A program made the translations under genes and the position numbers. Below the pieces are notes generated by a model, which saw only the letters and a list, made by a program, of their open reading frames with translations, was not told the origin of the DNA and made no database searches. Below, piece after piece: positions 44,927 to 53,792 of a DNA stretch of 64,000 bases (its first letter is position 1; every line of letters starts with the position of its first letter). The DNA is from Zoogloea sp. Lineage in GTDB: Bacteria; Pseudomonadota; Gammaproteobacteria; Burkholderiales; Rhodocyclaceae. The stretch lies in assembly GCA_016703645.1 (NCBI GenBank), contig JADJBR010000007.1:62001-126000 (forward strand), read 5' to 3'.

Positions 44927-46239
44927 AGATCAGCATTTTTGGCCTCGGTTACGTGGGCGCCGTCTCGCTGGCCTGTCTGGCACGAGATGGTCACGAGGTG
45001 ATTGGGGTGGATATCGACCCCACCAAGCTGGATCTGATCCGTGAAGGCAAGACGCCGGTGGTGGAAGAGGGCATGGTCGATCTGATGCAGGCCACGGTGG
45101 CGAGTGGCCGGGTCACCGTCACCACCGATGTGGTCGCAGCCGTGCTCGCCAGTGACATTTCCCTGGTTTGCGTGGGAACGCCCTCGGCCTTGAACGGTAG
45201 TCAGGATCAAGGGGCTGTGCTGCGCCTTGCCGAAAGTGTGGGAATGGCACTCCGCGAGAAGGCGGAGCCTCATGTGGTGGTGTTCCGCTCCACGCTGGTG
45301 CCCGGTACGGTTGAAGAGACCCTGCGTCCGATCATCGAAGCCGTTTCCGGCAAAAAGGATGGTGAAGGTTTCCACCTCTGCTTCCAGCCCGAGTTCTTGC
45401 GGGAAGGGTCTTCGATCCGCGATTACGACAAGCCGCCCTTTACGGTGGTTGGCGCAAATCACGACTATCCGATCGAGCGGCTTCAGCAACTGTTTGGCCA
45501 CCTCCCGTGCAAGTTCCTGCGTACTTCGGTCCGGTCCGCCGAGATGATGAAGTATTGCTGCAACAACTTTCACGCCCTCAAGATCACTTTTGCCAACGAG
45601 ACCGCGCGGCTCTGCGAAGCCTTGGGTGTGAATCCGTTCGAAGTCATGGATCTCGTCTGCCAGGATACGCAGCTGAACATTTCCCGCGCTTACCTGCGTC
45701 CGGGGTATGCCTTCGGCGGCTCCTGCCTGCCCAAGGATCTGCGTGCCACCACCTACCTTGCCAAGACTCACGACGTCGATATTCCCATGCTCGCCGGTAT
45801 CATGGCGTCCAACCGCAGTCATGTGGAACTCTCCATCACCAAGCTGCTGGAAACCGGCAAACGGAAGATCGGTTTCGTTGGCCTGTCGTTCAAGACGGGT
45901 ACGGATGATCTGCGTGAAAGCCCCTTGGTGGCGCTCGCGGAGCAACTCGTCGGCAAGGGCATCCAGCTCTCCATCTACGACCCCGAGGTTCATCTTTCCC
46001 GCCTGCTTGGGGCCAACCGCCGTTTCATCGAGCAGCATGTGCCTCACCTCGGTGCGCTGATGAAGCCGCATCTTGCTGATGTGGTTGCCGAATCCGAGGT
46101 GCTTGTGGTCGGCCTTGCGACTGCGGAGATCTTCAAGACGCTGGCCGAGACGGTGAAGCCGGGTCAATACGTGCTTGACTTGGTGGGTTTGCCGGCGGAT
46201 CTGAAGCTGCAGGGCGAGGTGGAAGGACTCTGCTGGTGA
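44923..46239 (+). CDS. GDP-mannose 6-dehydrogenase (AlgD-like)
   Basis: A 438-residue four-electron sugar-nucleotide dehydrogenase: NAD-binding FGLGYVGAVSLACLARDGHE, VCVGTPS near 83, FQPEFLREGS near 154 and the catalytic Cys268 in FGGSCLPKDLRA. Residue numbering and length (436 in Pseudomonas aeruginosa AlgD) match AlgD better than UDP-glucose dehydrogenases, so GDP-mannuronate is the likely product. This predicts an alginate-like acidic sugar in the polymer. UDP-glucose is the alternative substrate. ATGA overlaps on both sides. Confidence 0.9.
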   Translation: MKISIFGLGYVGAVSLACLARDGHEVIGVDIDPTKLDLIREGKTPVVEEGMVDLMQATVASGRVTVTTDVVAAVLASDISLVCVGTPSALNGSQDQGAVLRLAESVGMALREKAEPHVVVFRSTLVPGTVEETLRPIIEAVSGKKDGEGFHLCFQPEFLREGSSIRDYDKPPFTVVGANHDYPIERLQQLFGHLPCKFLRTSVRSAEMMKYCCNNFHALKITFANETARLCEALGVNPFEVMDLVCQDTQLNISRAYLRPGYAFGGSCLPKDLRATTYLAKTHDVDIPMLAGIMASNRSHVELSITKLLETGKRKIGFVGLSFKTGTDDLRESPLVALAEQLVGKGIQLSIYDPEVHLSRLLGANRRFIEQHVPHLGALMKPHLADVVAESEVLVVGLATAEIFKTLAETVKPGQYVLDLVGLPADLKLQGEVEGLCW

Positions 46240-47264
46240 GTGCTTCACGACGGCGCGTCTGGCTGGTCCGGTTGTTGAAGCTGGACGTGGCAGTGTTGCT
46301 GCTGGTTGTCGCGTGGGTGTTGTCCCAGGCGGTACCCAGCAGCGAGGCCGTACGTCTGCGCAATGCGTTGGTGCTCGACGGCACGGTTAGCGCTGCCGGG
46401 GCGGAGTGGTCGCCTTTGCAGGCGCCGTCGGATTTCCGGTTTGAACAGCGTAAGCCGAGTCAGTTCTTTCAGCGCTTGGCTGATCGTCCGGAGTTCAAGC
46501 TTGAGGGTTCATGGATCCGCGCCCAGGCCTTGGGTCGCAGCCTGCAGGTGAAGCTGGAGGACAGGGGCCCGATCATGAAGGGCCTTGAGGAGAGCTATAC
46601 CCGGATTGTTGAGCGCGGGGAGGGCTATTGTGGTGATTTCGCAGATGTTTTCACTGCAATGGCCCACGCCAGTGGTATCGCGACCCGTCAGTGGAGCTTT
46701 TCCTTTGATGGGTATGGCGGGAACGGACACATTTTTAATGAGGTCTGGGACGACAAGGCAAACAAGTGGCGCGCGCTGGACATCTTCAATAACTACGTCT
46801 TCTTGGATCCCGAGTCGGGTGAGGCGTTGTCGGCACTGGAGTTCAGGGCTTCTCTGCGTGGTGAGCGCCCCATGGCGCGGATCGTCCAGTTCAATCCGGC
46901 GGCCCGGGTGGGTTTCGTGATTCCCGAGAAGGCGGTGGCCTATTACCGTAAGGGAATGGACCAATGGTATCTGTGGTGGGGAAATCACGTTTTTACGACC
47001 GATGCCGATCCGGCTGTCGACATGCTCGGCAGGATTTCCCGCCATGCGGGGCAACTCGCCGCTATTGCTGAAGGCGTCCAGCCCAGGATGCGGATTGTTG
47101 AGACGCCTGCAAGCTCCGCCGAGATTGCCCGCATGCTCGAACTCAAGGAGCGATTGCTGCTCGCGGGAAAGCTTGCTGCGGGCTTGTTGATCGTGGCCCT
47201 GGCAATCGGCATTGCGCTAAAGCTGCATCCGTCCAAGGGTGGAAGGGCATTTCATGGCCGTTGA
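46236..47264 (+). CDS. Membrane transglutaminase-like protein of the EPS locus
   Basis: A 342-residue protein with hydrophobic segments at about 17-31 and 311-328, enclosing an extracytoplasmic domain. GEGYCGDFADVFTAMAHASG, GGNGHIFNEVW and WRALDIFNNYVF carry a complete transglutaminase-fold triad, Cys132-His165-Asp182. Such papain-like domains act as proteases, amidases or crosslinkers. I do not recognise a family with known function. Tight coupling (GTGA to the dehydrogenase, overlap with the next gene) shows it belongs to the polysaccharide system. Confidence 0.85.
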   Translation: MSASRRRVWLVRLLKLDVAVLLLVVAWVLSQAVPSSEAVRLRNALVLDGTVSAAGAEWSPLQAPSDFRFEQRKPSQFFQRLADRPEFKLEGSWIRAQALGRSLQVKLEDRGPIMKGLEESYTRIVERGEGYCGDFADVFTAMAHASGIATRQWSFSFDGYGGNGHIFNEVWDDKANKWRALDIFNNYVFLDPESGEALSALEFRASLRGERPMARIVQFNPAARVGFVIPEKAVAYYRKGMDQWYLWWGNHVFTTDADPAVDMLGRISRHAGQLAAIAEGVQPRMRIVETPASSAEIARMLELKERLLLAGKLAAGLLIVALAIGIALKLHPSKGGRAFHGR

Positions 47265-48339
47265 GCCCCGGGTCGCTGTCGTCGGCCCCCTGCCACCGCC
47301 GTCCGGCGGGATGGCGAATCAATGTCGTCAATTGGTGCGCCTGATGGAGTCGGAGGGTATTCCGATGGAGCTGGTACGCACCAATGCGCCGTACCGACCG
47401 ACCTGGGTGGGCGGTATTCCGGTGCTGCGAGCGTTCGCCCGTCTGCTGCCCTATATCTGGACCCTGTGGCGGGCTGCGGGGCGCAACCAGATTTTTCATA
47501 TTTTCGCCAATTCAGGCTGGGCCTGGCACCTGTTTGCCGCGCCGGCGGTGGTGATCGGTCGGTTGCGTGGGGTGAAGATCATCGTCAATTACCGAGGAGG
47601 GAACGCGGAACCCTTCCTGCAGTCGACCACACCCTATGTGGTCAAGATGCTGGGGGCGGTGGATAGGTTGGTGACACCGTCCGGGTTTCTCAAGGATGTC
47701 TTTGCGCGCTTCGGGCTCCAGGCCCAGATTGTCTCGAACATTGTGGACCTCACGCGCTTCCGGGCTCGGGAAAGAGACAGTACCGACGCGCCGCACCTCA
47801 TCGTGACCCGCAACCTTGAGCCGATCTACGACATTCCTACGGCGATTCGTGCCTATGCGCGGGTTCGATCACACTATCCGGCAGCGCGCTTGACCGTCGC
47901 GGGGACGGGGCCGGATCTGGCGAAATGCGAGTTGCTGGCGCAGGGGTTGGGGGTGGCGGACGGCGTGCGCTTTGCCGGGCGGATCGACAATGACCAGATT
48001 CCGGAACTCTATGCCAATGCAGATGTTGCCCTGAATCCAAGCACGGTGGACAACATGCCCATCTCGATACTGGAGGCATACGGAAGCGGGGTGCCTGTGG
48101 TGACGACCGATGTGGGCGGTATCCCCTACATTGCCATCCATGATCGTACGGCCTTGCTGGTTCGTCCGGGAGATGATGTGGCGATGGCCGCGTCCGTTTG
48201 CCGGCTGCTGGGTGATTCAGCTCTGGTAAATCGCCTCGTGGAGGCCGGGCAGACTGAAGCCCGGGCTTACGCCTGGCCCCATGTGAAAGAACAATGGCTC
48301 GCTGTGTACCGGAGTGTCCTCGACACTCCGGTACGCTGA
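47254..48339 (+). CDS. Glycosyltransferase family 4
   Basis: A 361-residue GT-B enzyme starting MAVEPRVAVVGPLPPPSGGM. NYRGGNAEPFL near 112, VTRNLEPIYDIPTAIRAYA near 185 and NPSTVDNMPISILEAYGSG near 262 (donor-site glutamates) are visible. ATG 47254 has GGTGGAAGGG upstream and overlaps the transglutaminase-like gene by 11 bases. GTG 47239 is the alternative. Specificity is unknown. Confidence 0.92.
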   Translation: MAVEPRVAVVGPLPPPSGGMANQCRQLVRLMESEGIPMELVRTNAPYRPTWVGGIPVLRAFARLLPYIWTLWRAAGRNQIFHIFANSGWAWHLFAAPAVVIGRLRGVKIIVNYRGGNAEPFLQSTTPYVVKMLGAVDRLVTPSGFLKDVFARFGLQAQIVSNIVDLTRFRARERDSTDAPHLIVTRNLEPIYDIPTAIRAYARVRSHYPAARLTVAGTGPDLAKCELLAQGLGVADGVRFAGRIDNDQIPELYANADVALNPSTVDNMPISILEAYGSGVPVVTTDVGGIPYIAIHDRTALLVRPGDDVAMAASVCRLLGDSALVNRLVEAGQTEARAYAWPHVKEQWLAVYRSVLDTPVR

Positions 48340-48360
48340 CCATGACGACGTCCGATATCC

Positions 48361-49725
48361 ATGAGTCTATACACCTCCTTGTGTTCCGGTCTGCTGTTCC
48401 CCCTGCATGAACGCCTGAAGCACCATGATTCGGTTGCCGTTCGAAAGCGGCTGGAGGCGCAGGAGCGTCTGTCCAGTGATGCGCTCGATCAATGGCGGGT
48501 TCAGCGTTTGCGGGAGTTCCTGGTCAATGTTGGGGAGCGTGTTCCCCATTATCGGGATCTCTTTCAGTCCGTCGGCTTTCATCCGGAACGACTGAGTTCC
48601 CTGGCAGACCTGCAGGCACTGCCCCTGTCCGACAAGGCCACCATGCGTGCCGCAGGTGAGCGCTTGCGCGCAGAGGGGGCGATCAACCTGAGCCGCTACA
48701 ACACGGGCGGTTCGTCTGGCGAGCCCTTGATCTTCTATATCGGCAAGGCCCGCAAGAGCCATGATGTCGGTGCCAAGTGGCGGGTGACCCGCTGGTGGGG
48801 CGTAGACATTGGTGACCCGGAAATCGTGGTTTGGGGAAGTCCCATCGAGCTGGGCACGCAGGACCGTGTGCGGATGGTCCGGGACACGGTCTTGCGCACC
48901 GAACTGCTGCCGGCGTTTGAAATGTCCGAGGCCAACCTGGATCGATTCGTCGCAACCATCCGGGCAAAGCGGCCAACAATGCTGTTCGGCTACCCATCTT
49001 CCCTGTCTCTCATTGCCGCCCATGCGCGCAAGAAGGGGATTCGGCTTGATGCCCAGGGAATCAAGGTTGTGTTCGTCACGAGTGAGCGTCTCTACGACGA
49101 GCAGCGCGCCACCATCACTCAGGTGTTTGGCGCCAGGGTGGCCAATGGGTATGGCGCGCGAGATGCGGGCTTTATCGCCCACGAGTGCCCGGCCGGTGGA
49201 ATGCACGTTCAGGCCGAGGATATCATCGTCGAGATCGTCGGTCCGGATGGGGCCGTCCTGCCGGCAGGCCAGGCCGGCGAAATCGTGGTGACTCACACCG
49301 CGACTGCCGATTTCCCTTTTATCCGTTACCGCACCGGTGATGTCGCAGTCATGAGCGATGAGGCCTGTAGCTGCGGACGGACGCTCCCCTTGCTGAAAGA
49401 GATCCAGGGTCGAACGACCGATTTCGTCGTCGCAGCCGACGGTACGATCATGCATGGTTTGGCGCTGATCTACACCGTGCGTGATGTGCCGGGCGTGGAG
49501 CGTTTCAAGATCATCCAGCATTCACTGGATCACACCGAGGTGCTGCTCGTGACCACTCCCGTTTTCAATGATGCGGGTGCCGACCGTATTGTAAGGGACT
49601 ACAAGGCCCGCCTTGGGGCATCGGTCCAGGTCAGCCTCACCCGGGTGGACGAGATCCCCCGGGAGGCGTCGGGCAAGTTCCGCTACGTTGTCAGCAAGGT
49701 TCAGGCGGGAGCGCCCCATGCGTGA
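48361..49725 (+). CDS. CapK/PaaK-like adenylate-forming ligase
   Basis: A 454-residue ANL-superfamily protein of the phenylacetate-CoA-ligase/CapK group. The ATP-binding P-loop is YNTGGSSGEPLIFYIG near 117. GARVANGYGARDAGFIAHEC near 257, FIRYRTGDVAVMSD near 320 and a C-terminal domain ending REASGKFRYVVSK follow. CapK-like ligases are common in capsule loci and may activate an acyl or amino acid for attachment to the polymer. It overlaps the next gene by 8 bases. Confidence 0.88.
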   Translation: MSLYTSLCSGLLFPLHERLKHHDSVAVRKRLEAQERLSSDALDQWRVQRLREFLVNVGERVPHYRDLFQSVGFHPERLSSLADLQALPLSDKATMRAAGERLRAEGAINLSRYNTGGSSGEPLIFYIGKARKSHDVGAKWRVTRWWGVDIGDPEIVVWGSPIELGTQDRVRMVRDTVLRTELLPAFEMSEANLDRFVATIRAKRPTMLFGYPSSLSLIAAHARKKGIRLDAQGIKVVFVTSERLYDEQRATITQVFGARVANGYGARDAGFIAHECPAGGMHVQAEDIIVEIVGPDGAVLPAGQAGEIVVTHTATADFPFIRYRTGDVAVMSDEACSCGRTLPLLKEIQGRTTDFVVAADGTIMHGLALIYTVRDVPGVERFKIIQHSLDHTEVLLVTTPVFNDAGADRIVRDYKARLGASVQVSLTRVDEIPREASGKFRYVVSKVQAGAPHA

Positions 49726-51046
49726 CATCGTCCTGATGGGCCTGGTCTTGCTGGTGCTGCCCAGTGCCCTCATGCACACGACCACGGCGGTGATGCTATG
49801 GACTTGGGTAAGTATCATGAACCCCCATCGGCTCGCCTTCGGCATTGCACACAGCTTCCCCTTTGCCATGGTGGCCGCAGGCTGTGCAGCGATTTCCCTG
49901 TTGCTGACGAAGGATCCCCTGAAGATCCCGTACAAGTCACCGGTCAAGTATCTGATCTTCTTTCTGATATGGGTCTGCATCACGACAGCCATGGCCTTCT
50001 ATCCTTCGGAGTCGATGGTTCAGCTCAACAAGGTACTGAAGATCCAGCTCATGACCGTGGTGGCGTTGGCGGCGCTCCACGAGCGCAAGCACATCGAGAT
50101 GTTTGCCTGGGTCAATGCGCTGTCCATCGGCTTTTATGGGTTCAAAGGCGGTTTGTTCACCATTTCAACAGGTGGTGGCAGCCGGGTCTGGGGCCCTCCC
50201 GGCAGCTTTATCGAGGGAAACAATGAACTTGCCGTCGCCCTGATCATGGCGATTCCGCTCCTCAATTACTTGCGCCTGGTGTCTCCCCACCCGTGGGTAC
50301 GTCGCCTTCTCCTGGCTGTCTCGATCCTGTCCGCCGTGGCGGCGATTGGAACCCAGTCGCGGGGGGCGCTGTTGGCCATTTCCGCAATGGGATTCGTGCT
50401 GTGGTTGCGCTCCCCGAAGAAGCTGGTCGCGGGTATCACCGTCGTGGTGATGGCCACTCTGCTTGTTGCGTTCATGCCTTCCAGCTGGGGTGAGCGCATG
50501 AACACAATACAGTCCTACGAGCAGGATGGATCGGCAATGGGCCGGATCAATGCCTGGATGCTGTGTTTTAACGTGGCGAAAAATCATCTTTTTGGTGGAG
50601 GCTTTGAGATCTACACCTTTGAGATGTTTGCCCGATATGCCCCGGACCCCCTGGATCTGCACGTGGCTCACAGTATCTATTTCCAGGTCTTGGGAGAGCA
50701 CGGCTTTATCGGCTTGTTCCTGTTCCTGGCGATCTGGTTCTATACCTACAAGATCGGAACCCAGATCCGCAAAGTTGCGAAGGGTCGGCCCGAACTCGAT
50801 TGGGCTTACAACTTGGCTGGCATGTGTCAGGTGGCTATTGTCGGCTATGCGGTGGGAGGTGCGTTCCTGAGCCTTGCCTATTTCGATCTACCCTATAACG
50901 TGATGGTCATATTGGTTTGCACTCAGCGCTGGATTGAAGCGAAACGCTGGGAGATGGATACCCGGGGTGCTTTCGGGGCGACTGCGCCCGTGGCTCGACT
51001 TGATCTCCAGGCGGGATCCGCTTCCGCTGCTGCACATAAGACATGA
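49718..51046 (+). CDS. O-antigen ligase/polymerase-type protein, exosortase A-associated (TIGR03097 type)
   Basis: A 442-residue membrane protein with about ten hydrophobic helices and a large periplasmic loop (about 260-335) containing TQSRGA and the HSIYFQVLGEHGF motif characteristic of Wzy/WaaL proteins. Called O-glycosylation ligase in exosortase A loci, it could polymerise repeat units or attach glycan to PEP-CTERM proteins. ATG 49718 lies within the end of the ligase gene. A frame extension to 49613 is only overlap. Confidence 0.9.
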   Translation: MRDIVLMGLVLLVLPSALMHTTTAVMLWTWVSIMNPHRLAFGIAHSFPFAMVAAGCAAISLLLTKDPLKIPYKSPVKYLIFFLIWVCITTAMAFYPSESMVQLNKVLKIQLMTVVALAALHERKHIEMFAWVNALSIGFYGFKGGLFTISTGGGSRVWGPPGSFIEGNNELAVALIMAIPLLNYLRLVSPHPWVRRLLLAVSILSAVAAIGTQSRGALLAISAMGFVLWLRSPKKLVAGITVVVMATLLVAFMPSSWGERMNTIQSYEQDGSAMGRINAWMLCFNVAKNHLFGGGFEIYTFEMFARYAPDPLDLHVAHSIYFQVLGEHGFIGLFLFLAIWFYTYKIGTQIRKVAKGRPELDWAYNLAGMCQVAIVGYAVGGAFLSLAYFDLPYNVMVILVCTQRWIEAKRWEMDTRGAFGATAPVARLDLQAGSASAAAHKT

Positions 51047-52011
51047 TCTCCAAGCTGCTAACCGGGGCCATGGCCCCTGGTGGTTCCCAGGGTCGCCTGA
51101 GTACCCTGATCTTTCATCGCGTGCTTTCCGAGCCCGATCCGATCTTTCCTGGCGAGCCTGATATCCGTCGATTCGACGAGATGCTGGGTTGGGTCAAGCG
51201 GTGGTTCAACGTGCTTCCGTTGGATCGCGCAGTGCATCTGCTCGCTCGCAACGAGTTGCCCGCGCGCACGCTGACCATCACCTTCGACGATGGCTACGCC
51301 GACAACGCAGAGAACGCGTTGCCGGTGCTGCAGAAGCATGGGATGTCAGCCACGTTTTTCATTGCCACCTCGTTCCTGAATGGGGGACGGATGTGGAATG
51401 ACACGGTAATCGAGGCGGTGCGAAATACGGATCGATCGGAGTTGGACTTGATCGAGATCGGGCTGGGAAGGCACACCGTCGCCTCACCGGATGAAAAGCG
51501 GGCGGCAATTGAGAGCATTCTGCGGCAAATAAAATACGAATTACCTGCAGATCGACTGGAAAGAGCGGCGGCCATTGCGAAGATGGCGGGCAGCCGTCTT
51601 TCGGACAGGCTGATGATGCGTTCCGATCAGGTTCGGGTGCTGCGTGATTCAGGCATGCAGATCGGTGCTCATACACTGAACCATCCAATTCTTGCACGTC
51701 TTTCCGACGCGGATGCGCGTTTCGAGATGCAGGGCAGCAAGGCCTTTCTCGAAGATCTGCTGGGCGAAGAAATCCCGCTGTTTGCCTATCCGAACGGCCG
51801 GCCCGATCAGGATTACCTGAGCCGTCATGCGATCATTGCACGGGAGGTGGGCTTCGCCGCAGCCGTGTCTACGGCCCCCGGTGTTGCGCTGCCGGATGCA
51901 GATCTGTTCCAGATCCCCCGGTTCACTCCGTGGGACCGGACCGCGATGCGCTTCGGGCTGCGAATGCTGATGAACACACGGGTCACTCGCCCCGCCGTGG
52001 CGACGACTTGA
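51043..52011 (+). CDS. Polysaccharide deacetylase (copy 2)
   Basis: A 322-residue NodB-fold deacetylase: LIFHRVLSEPDPIFPGE near 23, catalytic TFDDGYADN near 79, GAHTLNHPIL near 207 (metal His), and PLFAYPNGRPDQDY near 245. It differs from the deacetylase at 33920 in length and N-terminal motif, so it is a separate subfamily. ATGA overlap with the ligase/polymerase gene. It is the last gene of the first block, before a convergent hairpin. Confidence 0.92.
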   Translation: MISKLLTGAMAPGGSQGRLSTLIFHRVLSEPDPIFPGEPDIRRFDEMLGWVKRWFNVLPLDRAVHLLARNELPARTLTITFDDGYADNAENALPVLQKHGMSATFFIATSFLNGGRMWNDTVIEAVRNTDRSELDLIEIGLGRHTVASPDEKRAAIESILRQIKYELPADRLERAAAIAKMAGSRLSDRLMMRSDQVRVLRDSGMQIGAHTLNHPILARLSDADARFEMQGSKAFLEDLLGEEIPLFAYPNGRPDQDYLSRHAIIAREVGFAAAVSTAPGVALPDADLFQIPRFTPWDRTAMRFGLRMLMNTRVTRPAVATT

Positions 52012-52025
52012 GGCGTCAGAAGCAT

Positions 52026-52045
52026 GGGCGCCGAAAGGCGCCCTT
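52026..52045. terminator. Bidirectional hairpin between convergent genes
   Basis: GGGCGCC (52026-52032), GNRA-type loop GAAA, GGCGCCC (52037-52043), then TT. It lies midway between the stop at 52011 and the minus-strand stop at 52075, so it can end both messages. Confidence 0.6.
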
Positions 52046-52074
52046 CACTGCGGGTGGTCGGATCGGGGGGCGGG

Positions 52075-53190
52075 TCAGTCCGCAGCGGAGGCCGTCGCGG
52101 GGCGAAACCGGGCTTCAAGGCGGCTGCGCAGGTGCTTGATCCGCTTGCCCAGAAAGTGCTTGCTGCCGGCAATGAAGCCCCCGATGGTGCGGGGATTGAA
52201 TGCGATGATGCCGAATCTTTCCCGCCGTCGTGACATCCAGTGGCGCTTATAGCTGTCATCGCCGCTCAGGTAGTCCACTTCCTGGACCTTGTCACCGTCG
52301 ATCACCCGACGAATCATGTCTGCTGTCAGGACAGCTCCGGCAGAAAGGGCCGCATGGGCCTGATCGTAAGCGATCTTGTAGATCAGGGCACGGCCATTGA
52401 CCACGAACCATAGTTGCGCAGCGATGGTCTGGCCTTCGACATTCAGCAGGCCGAGGCGCAGCCAGCCCTGGCGGGCGGCCAGCCTGCAGAGGCTGGGGAT
52501 GAACTCGGGGTAAGGTTCAGGCTGCTTCCAGCTCAGATTGTAAACACGCTCGAACTCCGCGATTGCTGTTTCCAGCGCAGGCCCCTCGTCGGTGACGACT
52601 TCGATGTTCCAGGAGCAGGTGGTATCGAGCTTCTTCCTTGCGCGCGAAATATTGCTGCGCAACTTGGATGTACGGGACGCCAGGTACTGGCTGTAGTCAC
52701 GTCCTTCGACTTCAAAAAACCAGTTGCCAAAGCAGAAAAGGGTGTCTGTCCAGTAGCCCTCGGCCTTGAGGCCTGCCAGCATGCCACTGAAGAAGTCACT
52801 TTCCGTGTCCAGCGGGTGAAAGTCGATCACTGGCCAATGGTCCGGATGCTGCCGTATCGCCCGGGCGAGGGTTGCCCAAGCTTGAGCAGGAAGTGCTTTC
52901 CCTGGAACGATAGGTCCGTAGAGGCAGCTATAGTAGTTGCTTAGACTGGCCAGCGTTGTGCCCATGGGGGCATCGCTGCGGAAGCCGTCAGCCATCGGCA
53001 CACAGCCGACGATGCGACCGTCTTGCTCGAACGCCCACAACCGGGGCCGGGCCGCGCTGTCGAAACCGGTCGCAGCCAGGTTTGCAAACCATTCCTGGGT
53101 CAGAAATACATCATTCACCTCGTGCCCGGAGCTCGATGCACTGAGGTGCTTTCCAATGTCTTCAAAGTTGTCGAGCAACAGAATCTGCAT
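52075..53190 (-). CDS. GNAT/FemAB-like acyltransferase
   Basis: A 371-residue protein with a GNAT_6 (CelD/BioF-like) fold: DVFLTQEWFANLA near 27, PVIDFHPLDTESDFF near 120, and LWFVVNGRALIYKIAYDQAHAALSAG near 265 followed by DYLSGDDSYKRHWMS near 320. It is a second acyltransferase in the locus, distant from the FemAB protein at 34800, and the only minus-strand gene in it. Role inferred as decoration of the glycan. Confidence 0.82.
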   Translation of the reverse strand: MQILLLDNFEDIGKHLSASSSGHEVNDVFLTQEWFANLAATGFDSAARPRLWAFEQDGRIVGCVPMADGFRSDAPMGTTLASLSNYYSCLYGPIVPGKALPAQAWATLARAIRQHPDHWPVIDFHPLDTESDFFSGMLAGLKAEGYWTDTLFCFGNWFFEVEGRDYSQYLASRTSKLRSNISRARKKLDTTCSWNIEVVTDEGPALETAIAEFERVYNLSWKQPEPYPEFIPSLCRLAARQGWLRLGLLNVEGQTIAAQLWFVVNGRALIYKIAYDQAHAALSAGAVLTADMIRRVIDGDKVQEVDYLSGDDSYKRHWMSRRRERFGIIAFNPRTIGGFIAGSKHFLGKRIKHLRSRLEARFRPATASAAD

Positions 53191-53542
53191 GGGATTGGAC
53201 GTGTGGAGGGATTTGGCTGCAAGCAGTCTATTTCGAGATCGCGCATTATCCTCGATAAGCGGGCTGCGGGCTTTGGAAAAATGTCACGGACCCCATGGGT
53301 CAAGCATGCTTCATCGTGGTGAATACACGGTATGACGCATGCTGCTTTTTCACGATCTTGCACATGTTTTGCAATATGCGCGTGGTAGCGCCCGGAATGT
53401 CACGTGATTCCCCGTCGGGGCGTTTGGGTGTTCGCCGGATGCCTGAATTCAGGTTGATCCACGGAACGCATGCCGGGCAATGTAATTCAGATGTTGTTTG
53501 CTTCTGTGTGTGTCATTTCACGCGACTTTTCAGGATATCCCC

Positions 53543-53548
53543 TATAAT
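53543..53548 (+). promoter_or_regulatory. Possible promoter (-10) upstream of the flippase gene
   Basis: A perfect TATAAT in CCTATAATTTGG, with no good -35 at 16-18 bases (an activator may be needed). A start near 53555 would give a 240-base leader before the flippase ATG. Confidence 0.4.
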
Positions 53549-53554
53549 TTGGCG

Positions 53555-53775
53555 CCATCTGATCGATGGCTGGATCTGTCTGGTTTTTTTCCATGGCTGG
53601 CGGACTTCGATGCGGAATCGCCGCGCCTTCATCTGTCTATCAAGGGTTTCCTGTCGTGTCTCCTGCAGTCTGACCAAAGCACTTTCGGCGTGCGTGCGGG
53701 CTCTCGATGTCTTTCGAACGATGGGGTGTTCCTGACGTACATCATGCGTTTTGGTGCCGAGATCGGCACCTTTTT
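53555..53775 (+). ncRNA. Candidate leader RNA with terminator before the flippase gene
   Basis: From the predicted start to the terminator this gives about 220 nt that lack a credible gene. The terminator stands only 17 bases before the flippase start, so transcription of the second biosynthetic block would need read-through or antitermination, or else the RNA is an independent small RNA. I recognise no riboswitch class. Boundaries are approximate. Confidence 0.35.
53753..53775 (+). terminator. Rho-independent terminator just upstream of the flippase gene
   Basis: GGTGCCG (53753-53759), AGAT, CGGCACC (53764-53770), TTTTT. It has a 7-bp GC-rich stem with an immediate T5 and lies 17 bases before the ATG at 53793. 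Confidence 0.72.
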
Positions 53776-53792
53776 GAGATTATGACAATTTG

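Larger units (their letters stand above)
53191..53792. other. 600-base non-coding gap in the EPS locus
   Basis: This is the longest gene-free stretch in the window, between divergent acyltransferase and flippase genes. It is less GC-rich than the coding sequence around it. It holds a TTGCA-N7-TGCAA inverted repeat (53358-53374), a TATAAT at 53543-53548 and a terminator at 53753-53775. Open frames at 53295-53735 and 53498-53785 give Cys-rich, unfamiliar products with no ribosome site, so I do not call them. Confidence 0.6.

Noticed and set aside
47528-47542. Sigma-54-like TGGCAC followed by TTGC
   Set aside because: It lies inside a glycosyltransferase coding region, and the spacing is one base short.
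53295-53735. Plus-strand frame of 146 codons in the non-coding gap
   Set aside because: It is Cys- and Arg-rich, has no family resemblance and crosses the possible promoter. No ribosome site precedes it.
53498-53785. Plus-strand frame of 95 codons in the same gap
   Set aside because: It lacks a ribosome site and recognisable motifs and runs through the terminator. Noncoding use of the region explains the signals better.
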